Origin: Microvelia longipes
Taxonomy: Eukaryota; Arthropoda; Insecta; Hemiptera; Veliidae
DNA length: 64,000 nt
Assembly (NCBI GenBank): GCA_018340805.1
Contig: JACMZG010000008.1
Location: forward strand, 30,269,847 to 30,333,846
Direction of reading: 5' to 3'
Shown here: positions 22,401 through 31,400 of the stretch, in pieces
Position numbering within the stretch: the stretch's first letter is position 1
How the letters are laid out: each line of letters starts with the position of its first letter
Translations under genes and position numbers: made by a program
The notes under the pieces: model-generated
The model's database searches: none
Told to the model about the DNA's origin: nothing
What the model saw: the letters and a program-made list of their open reading frames with translations, nothing else

Positions 22401-25400
22401 AATAACCATTATGAGATTGTTAGTGTATATGTATAACTAATTGCTTTCAGGTACCCTCACCTACAGTTCACATACACAGATCCTGAGCCCAACTTCAACA
22501 GGAAATCAGTCAGAGGTCTTCTTTGCAGGTTATTTAAAGTTAAAGAAGAAAGATTTGCTAGGGCTATTGAAACAGTTGCTGGTGGCAAGGTCTGTAACTA
22601 TTATGCTATTAATAATTATAAACCCTTTGTTTCTTGAAGATAGATCTGGATATAGGATAATTCTTGTTATAAATTATGATGGCTTAAATCATTGTGTACT
22701 ATTGCCTCTCTAGAACCAAGCTATTTAATGTGTATAAAAACAATAAAGGAGCCTCAGTACTAGGTTTTTGTCTCTCCAATTTAACAGGTTTTATCACAGG
22801 GAAATTGCCCAATATAGTTTGGTTTATAATATATTGTGTTTAAGATGTGCTTCAATTTAACTATTCAGAGTTACCAAAAGCTGTAACAAAATTACCTTAT
22901 ATGGGTAGTAGTTATCATATCATATCACCATTTATTACAAGATAATAATATTACATTTTACAGGCTTAATATTTATAATACTACATCAATGTAAATCAGC
23001 TTTAGCTGTGGTTCTTCTCATAAGGATTTTTTTATAAAAGAACAATTACTTTCTATAAATTATTACTTAAAATATATAAAAATATAAAAAAAAAGAAACT
23101 ATAATTTTTTTTGGTCCAAACTGAATCAAATTAAATAAATTTACATATTAAATCAAACAAATATGTATATGGGTAGTAGTGTCAAAAACAGATAATGTTA
23201 AAATTTAACTGGAATGAGTCAACTTACTAAATGATAGAGAAAGTTTTCCCCTTATTTGAAATTAATGGTGTATATAATTTAAGAGACTGATAACTATGTA
23301 TGGTTATGTGTTTTTACCAAGTCTAGAAATTCTATTTTATTAAGGGGTTAAAAAATAAATTCAGGGATGGTTCAGGTTGTTTAAAAAACAATATGTGTAC
23401 CAAATTGGATGAAAATTATGTACATTATGTATGGAATAGGATTTGAGTGTTGGACTATAAGATCTTATGTGTTTCCAGTTTTACTAACTTAATGATCTGT
23501 TTTATTAACATTTTTGTTGTATTATTTACAGCTTTATAATGCAGTTGTTGATAACGAACTTGTGTCTTCTAAATTAATTAAAAATGGCAACCTAGCCAAG
23601 AGAACGACATTTGTTCCTATCAATAAAATTCAAGGTTACAAAATGAATCAAGATATTCTGAAAAAAGCTCAAAGATTGGTAAGTTAAACAGAGTTTTATT
23701 TTATTACAGTTTATTAAAGTAAAAAATGTCTTATAAGGTTATTGTCTTACAATAATCCAGAATGTTTTACCAATTTTTTCCTAATTTAATGTGGGTGTTT
23801 TATTAATTTTTCAATTGTTCCCCTAGTGCTAAAGTGCAAAGTAAATTAATTTTTTGAAAATATATCTGTCTCTTGAAATTCATTCTTACTAGAATACGGG
23901 CTAGAAGGGGCTAAGGTAGGTACTTCCTACCTTAAATTTATTTATTAAAGTCTATTTTATTTTTTCTATATTGTCTATTCCAGATCAGAAATTGTACAGC
24001 CACAATGGTTAAATTTGCTGGCAAAAGCTGATGTTGATGTTCAATCATTATTCTGTTTTTATTTATGTAGTTTTTTTACATTTATCTTTGTTGGTTGGCC
24101 CTAAAGATAAACTGTTTGCTGTAAAGTCAGCTCTTTCAACTTTCTATTTTTGTATAACATTTATACTTTCCTCTTCTATTTCAATTTCAGGTTGGAGCCA
24201 ATAATGTATTTTGTGCTCAAGATTTAATAGACTATGATAAAGAATACGAGACTATAATGTCATGGGCATTTGGTCAAACTTTTGTTTGCACTGATAGTGA
24301 CCTGGCTTTAAAGATATGTGAAGCCAAGGATATCAAACGCAAAGCTGTAACACTGGATGGTGATACTTTCGATCCTGCCGGTGTGATAGCTGGAGGTGCT
24401 GTTGCTAAATCTGATCCCATTTTAATGACTCTTATTGAACTGATGGACGCTGAACAGAGTTTATCTGTAAAACAAAAAGAATTTGAAACTTTGTCTAGAA
24501 AGAAAGAATCTCTGAAAGAAGTCGCTCTGCTTGACAAAAAGTAATTTTAACTATATTTTTAATAGGTTTTTAATGTATGTTTATATTTTGGACTGTTTTA
24601 CTGTTGTTTTCTAAAAGTTTCAATTTAAAGTTTATCTTATTTTGATGATAGAAATAAACCAACCCTAGATAATTTTTATTTTGCAAACTATGTTTTTGTT
24701 CAAATATTACAGATAAAACCATCAAATATTGCTGAAATACAGATAAAACCTATAAAATATTTAACCCATTTGACACTTCTTCAACCTAGCTACTTCCAAC
24801 AACTTACTTCAATTTACTACTATGTAAATTCTTTAGTTGTTAACGGGTTTTTAAAAGAGTATATTAGAACTATTGGGTTTTACTTAATATTATTGATAAA
24901 GAATAGTCAAGGTTGTAATACTATTGGGGACTAACCATCCAAAGAAGAACCTGTCATTTATTAGATATGGAAACAAAGTGTGGTCTATTTTGATTTAATC
25001 TGTTGTATAATTTTAGTATTATATCAACTCAACAAATGAATTAGCTGTTATCCATAAGTAATACAGAAGCTGGAATAAAATCAGGTAGCTAATGTGTAAT
25101 TGCCATTATAGTTACTATAATGATGATATATTTTAAATGCCTTGTGCAAGAACTGCATATAACATATGCTTCTTTGTAAAATTATGTTGAACTTAAATTT
25201 TACAAGTATCTTATACAATGATTTATTTAATATATTTTGTGTAACCTGTCATCAGAAACTCTGAAAAAACAATTCTTTAACAAAAATACTGAAATATGTA
25301 TATAATTATTTTACAGCTTTTTACTAAGAAATTAATTCAAAAGTCATTTTTATTTGAAGGTTATATTACTTGCTGTTGGATATGAATTTCCCTGGACTGG

Positions 25401-28400
25401 TTTTGACTTAACTCCATCATCAGCAGGCGGGGCAACACTCGAGCTATTAACTAATAAAGTTATATTAGTAATTAACTTGTAACCTTTGATGAGCCAAACT
25501 CTGATAATTTATTTTGTTGATTTCTTTCTTCCTTCTGTTTTGGATGAATAATATTTGTATTTTTTCTATTTAACAGTGCCAAAGCTCTTGAGGCTGAAAT
25601 TCAAATGATTAAAAGTCGAGTAGAAAAGTCAGCTCATTATCAACTCAAACAAGAAATAGAAGAACTTCAGCAGAAATTGAGTAAGTTAAATGTTAGTTTT
25701 AATTTCTCGACAGCTTTAATAAAGTGAAAAGATAGATTGAAATAATTCCCCCCCCCCCCCAATGCTTAATGTGTCTTTTGGTACAGGTAGAACATAAAAG
25801 ATCCAGATAAAGCTTTAAGCAGCAAACCTAACATAAAATAGATTAGTTGTTAAATCTTTAGACATTGTAATTGTTCATATTTTCTATAAAAACATTAAAA
25901 ATTCTAAATCATGATTAGTAAACTCTCAGTAAACTGTCCAGTTTCCAGTACAGCAAGTCATCATCTGATTATTTTCTTTTTTATTGTTGTTAACCTAATA
26001 AATATGTGAATTAACTTGTTAATCTCTATCAATACAACTTATTTAACAATATTATGTACTAATGTAATAAATAATTGTAATAATAAATAAATGTAATTAA
26101 TGTTAATTTTTCTTCTTTTATTTGTTGGCTTATTTCAGCTGAAAAAACACAAAGAAAAACAGAAGCAGATAAAGTTATAAAAGAGAAAAGTAAGAAAGTC
26201 AAAGAATTGAAGGACCAAATGAAGAATTTGGAGACCATCAGGAGCAATGCTTTGAAGTCTGCTAAACAGGAGTTGGCCAAAGCTGAAAAGAAAGCTGAAG
26301 AAAGTAAGAATAATTGGACTAAGAGAGAACAGGTCAGTTTCATGTTAAATTATTTTATAGTTTTTAAAATTAGTTTGTAGTATTTGTAAAAATTGAATTT
26401 ATAGTTATATTAAAGGTTTGCAATATAAAGAAAAATAAATTCAGATTGGCAGGTCTTATTTAATTTTTGATATGTATTATAACTCCTTCTGTCTATTTAA
26501 TCTTATAGCCATTTGAGGCAAGTGATGAAACCTGATATTTTCTTTCCATAGAGACAAGAGGGACAAACATGTTTTTGAACTAGTTTCAAAGAAAAAATTC
26601 TCTTTTTTTGCTTCTTTATTATTTAATACAAAAAATTTAATTGTTGCAAGTATTGAAGTTAGTAGTTTTATTGACTAATTAAGACTTGTAAGAAAAAACA
26701 ATCCTGTGATACTTAGCAGGTAATAAAATATAAATTCCTCTGTCAAATATCATGGATGTATTCTATGTAATATCTGATTGAATTATTAATTAAATCATTT
26801 GCTTTCAGGAATATGAAGTGTTAAGGTTGGAAATCCAAGATTTAGAGAAATCTGTAGAGGCTTGTAATAAAGACATAGAGACATGTGAAGAAACTATTGT
26901 AAATAATAAAAAACTATCTGCTGAACTTAAACTTGCTCTCACTGAAATCAAGGTGATTTTTTCTTTTCTAAATTTCTTTACTTAGTTAAAGCAGGAGTGG
27001 ACAATTATTTGCTTTAGAGACACCAAATGTTCAACCATTGTGTCTTAAAGTGGAAACCAAATTATTTGTCTCCATGTTGTTATGCATTGGTGGTAACTTT
27101 TTCATGTTACAAAAATGTTCTATTTGTTGTATAAGTTTTAAGACTTGCTCTACTGACTTTTCACTTGTAGTTTTTGGATTATTCTTTAAAATTAAGGAAT
27201 AGCGTAAACAAAGAATTAAGGAACCTTTAAAAGTTTTGCGTTGTATTACATGTTTGTATAAACCTTTATTTGACCATTCTATTACATGTTATGTTCTTGG
27301 TTTAAAAAATGTTTCAAAGTCTTAGTTTTAAACATAAGATATTTAAAAAATGAATAACCAAAGAGACATTACTCATTTGTTCAAATTTTGGCTGCAATTC
27401 AGGTAAACATTTTTCGATACCCTTCAATTTTTTTAATTCAATGTAACATGTAGATCATAAGTTTCTTAGAAGAAATCAAAGCACCATTACCTTCTGCTAA
27501 TATTCAATCTGTAATTGATCCATTCCACCAGACTTCAAATCTTCTGAAAACCAGCTTGACTTAGTTTTTAGCAGTAAGTTGTTTATAGGGTATCGGTGTA
27601 GCTGATGTAATTTTGAACCCTTTTAAACTGATAGATGAATATTTTGGTTGAACACCTTTGTTTATTGATGTAGTACTTAATTTATATATTCCTTAAAGAT
27701 TGTTGGTTATATTATTTATTATACTTATTTAGTCTTTTTCATTCCATGTAATATTTATTAAATACTTACTTTTACATTTTTCTTTCCCTTTATTAATGAT
27801 GAATTATGATTAATTTCAGGAAAACATTTCAAAAAAGAAAGCTGAAGTAAAAGTTCAAGAGCAAGAAATTTACAAGAAGAATTCTGAAATCAAGTCGCTG
27901 GTAGATAAGAAAGAGAAATTAACTCAACAGATGAGTGATATGGGTGTTGAAATCACAAGTATTGATATTGAGTCTGCCAAGCTCCAGGAAGCTAACCAGG
28001 ATTCACTTGATAGGGTACCTTTTTGTTTAATTCTTCTATGCTTTACATATCATTGGTATTATATAAACTTAAAGCTTGTGATCAAATATATGTCTATCTG
28101 TAAATGTGACTTGTTATGACAAAAATTAATTATATTAATAATTAAAGGTCCCTGTTAAAGTTTTCAATTTTTCATGAACAAATTCCCTCAAGGCTTAAAT
28201 TTAGCTTTGAAAATATCACCTGCGACCATGTTCACAGTTTGTCTAGTATATCTTCTCTAGTCCCACTGATCTCATTAATCCCCAGGTACTAGTTTTACCG
28301 ATTTCACCAGATACTCTTTTCTTTATACTCACTGCTCTGTCTAATCCAGTACAGCCATACAGGGAGATACGCCGGTAGCAACCCCGAAGTTACTGTGCAT

Positions 28401-31400
28401 ACAAAAACCAAAATTCCGCAAAACAGCAGGAATGCTGTGTTCGGTCCTGGAAGACGGAGGCGTCTTCCAGGACCGAACACAGCATTCCTAATCACCTACG
28501 CTAATCGTGAGATCACAGACACCACAAAATCTGGAGCTCCACTTTCACAGTGCTCAGTCCGGAGGTTCAGTATCTTTCCAACTCTCTACTGGCCTGCCAA
28601 ACTTTGTCTTTGACCTGGAGCCAATGGAGACGTGGATCCAGACTTGTCTTGAATTAAATTCAACCCACATTTTGTAGGCTAAGAAAACCATGTAAACCTA
28701 AGCTGGGTTGACCTGCCTTGAATTCAGGACCTGCCAAGAGAACTGTACAAAGGATAAACTTATATTAGGTCCTCCCCCAGTTGGATTTGAATTCTCTACC
28801 TCTAGGTCGTAAGGGGAGTGCTCTTACACTGAGCTGCTGCTCCTTGGTCATGATACTTTATTTTTGTTTATACAGTTATTAATTATAAATTTTTGCCTAG
28901 GGGGGGGGTAAGAATACATATTCTTTAATAGAAGCCCCTTTAATCCGCCTCTGACTGGCATCAACAGTACCACTGTCCACATTATAAAAATGAATATCCC
29001 CATTTTTTTATTTTTGATGGCATCTTTCTTAGATTTACTAGACTTATTGAGAATGAGAGGATTGACAATCGTATAGAATGCACATGAATATGTACAATTA
29101 ATTCCCCTCATTATAATAAAACATACTTTCCATTTTTAAAATTTCAAATTTGTTATGAGTATAGCTATGTATATACTTTAAGGGGCTATTAGTTTATATT
29201 GTTAAAAAGTAAAATTTAACTAAGGAAACTGCTGATGCATGCTCGCTCAGTGAGCTTTATTTTTCTGTTTTACTTTATAATTGTTTTAGAGACAACGAAT
29301 GGAAAAAGATCACAAATGGATTGAAACGGACAAAGAATACTTTGGTCAACCAAATGGTTTGTATGACTTTGAAAAATGTAAAGCTGAAGAAGCTGCTTCA
29401 AAATTAAGGAAATTAGAGCAAATGAAAGAAAAACTAAATAAACTAGTGAAACTAAAGGAATTTGATGTTCTTGGAACACAAGAAGAACAGGTAATTTATA
29501 TTTTGTATCTATTAACTTAGTCCTTTGATTATATCTGAGTTCTTGTCAAATGTTTTACTCAGCTAATTAAATTGTAATAATTAAATTAAACTTTTTTAAA
29601 AATATTTTTGATGAAGTTCCGTTCAATCAGATTCATCAGCAATATATTTCCTATATAAGTTTCTATTCATTTATTTGTGATTTGTTTAGTGACGTCTATT
29701 ATTATTTATTTCATTTATCTACATTCTAGTTTCAAGAAGTAATGAATAAGAAAGAAATAGTGGAGGAAGACAGAAACACTATATTATCAGTTATAGGAGA
29801 ACTTGATGTGAAGAAGGAAGAAGTGATAAGAACTGCGTGGGACAGAGTTAACACTGATTTTAATTCTATATTGAGCTCATTACTTCCTGGCTTCAATGCT
29901 AAACTACAGCCTGTTCAGGGCAAGGACTTCATGGATGGACTTCAGGTAAAGTCCCTATTATACCCTTTTATGTTGACTTTATATCTAGGATATTAATGTG
30001 CTCAAGAATTTCCAATTTTAGTCTTTACTTTTCCTCATTTATACTGTGGGTATATTGTAAAAGGATTGTGTTTGCAAAAAAATCCGACACCGGGATATCA
30101 CTATAATTATCCATTTTAGGCGTTTTTAAGGCCTCCTGAGTGGTTTTGGCAAAGTTGTCTGTCTGTATATGTGTGTATGACTGTTATCATCGTAGCGCCC
30201 AATGTATTTATGCTAGAGAGTTGATATTTTGTACAAAAATCAGTCTAGTTGTCAGTGTAGTTGTGCTATTAGGAAAATATTTTTTTATAATTTCATTAAC
30301 CCCCAATAATGACTCAGCAAAAACTTCGAAAAATCATAAAACACGGAAAAATGATGCAATCCGATTGAAATTTGTCTCGCATGTAGTATAAGACTAACAA
30401 ATGTGCTAAGTTTCATCTTATTATTAGCATTAGTTCAATTTTTATCAAATGATTTGTATACCTTTTTTAAATATTGGAAAATAATCCAATTTTTTGGAAA
30501 ATAAACTCAAATTAAGTTTAAATTTAGTACAAGTGTATCCCTTGATGTAATAAATAAGTGTAATAAGTTTCGTTATAATACAACAAGTCTATCCATGATT
30601 TGTGGAGCGTGGTCAGTCCTCTGGTGACGCTGTATGGTATACAAATGGATTGCGGCTCTGGGAGTGTCATATAATATGAGGCTCATGCTAATCTAAAAAC
30701 CTCATTTCCTTTAGGAAAGTATGCCACAGTGTTTCAGCCAGAAATATTTGCTATAAATGCCTGTCTAATATAAAATATTAAAAAGAATCCTTATCAGACT
30801 TTTATAAATATTTTTACTGACAGCCAAGCTGCCATTTAAGCTCTTGGTTCATACCAAGTCAAATCTAAGCTTGTCTGGGAGTGCTTACAAAATCTTCTGA
30901 CCTTGTCACTCAACAATGATGTAGCAGTCAGAGGAACAAATCATCTGGCATGAGGCACAGTAAACTCATGTTAAAAGGACCCAGTCCCAAAGTAACTGAG
31001 GATCTCCTCAGTCTTAGCAGATGGGACTTTAGAACAGTAACTCGACTACTGACTGGTCTCTGTCACCTCTGAAAACACCTCCATACATACCATTGTTATC
31101 TTTAAAGATAACCCAGTGTGTAAGTTTTGTGAATCTGAAACCGAATCTGCCTCTCACATACTTCTGAGATGTTGAGCCCTAGCCTATCAAAGGTTCTCTA
31201 ACTTTGGTAGCAGCACTCTCACTAAGTTTGACTCTACCAATGAATCACTGGTCAAAAAAATCCTAGACCTAGTCCGGGGAAAAGGATTATTCTGACCTGG
31301 ACCAATTGAGGGGATTGTACAATAGACTTCCAGTCGCAGTGCAAATGGGGTCTATCCTCGACTCCAGCCCCAATTATTAATACTAATAATGAAACCAATA

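Noticed and set aside
24274..24537. 87-codon minus-strand frame
   Set aside because: Antisense shadow of SMC2 exon 11.
28304..28613. Pair of overlapping genes with near-identical peptides on both strands
   Set aside because: The likeness is caused by the perfect palindrome at 28,428-28,489 inside a SINE.
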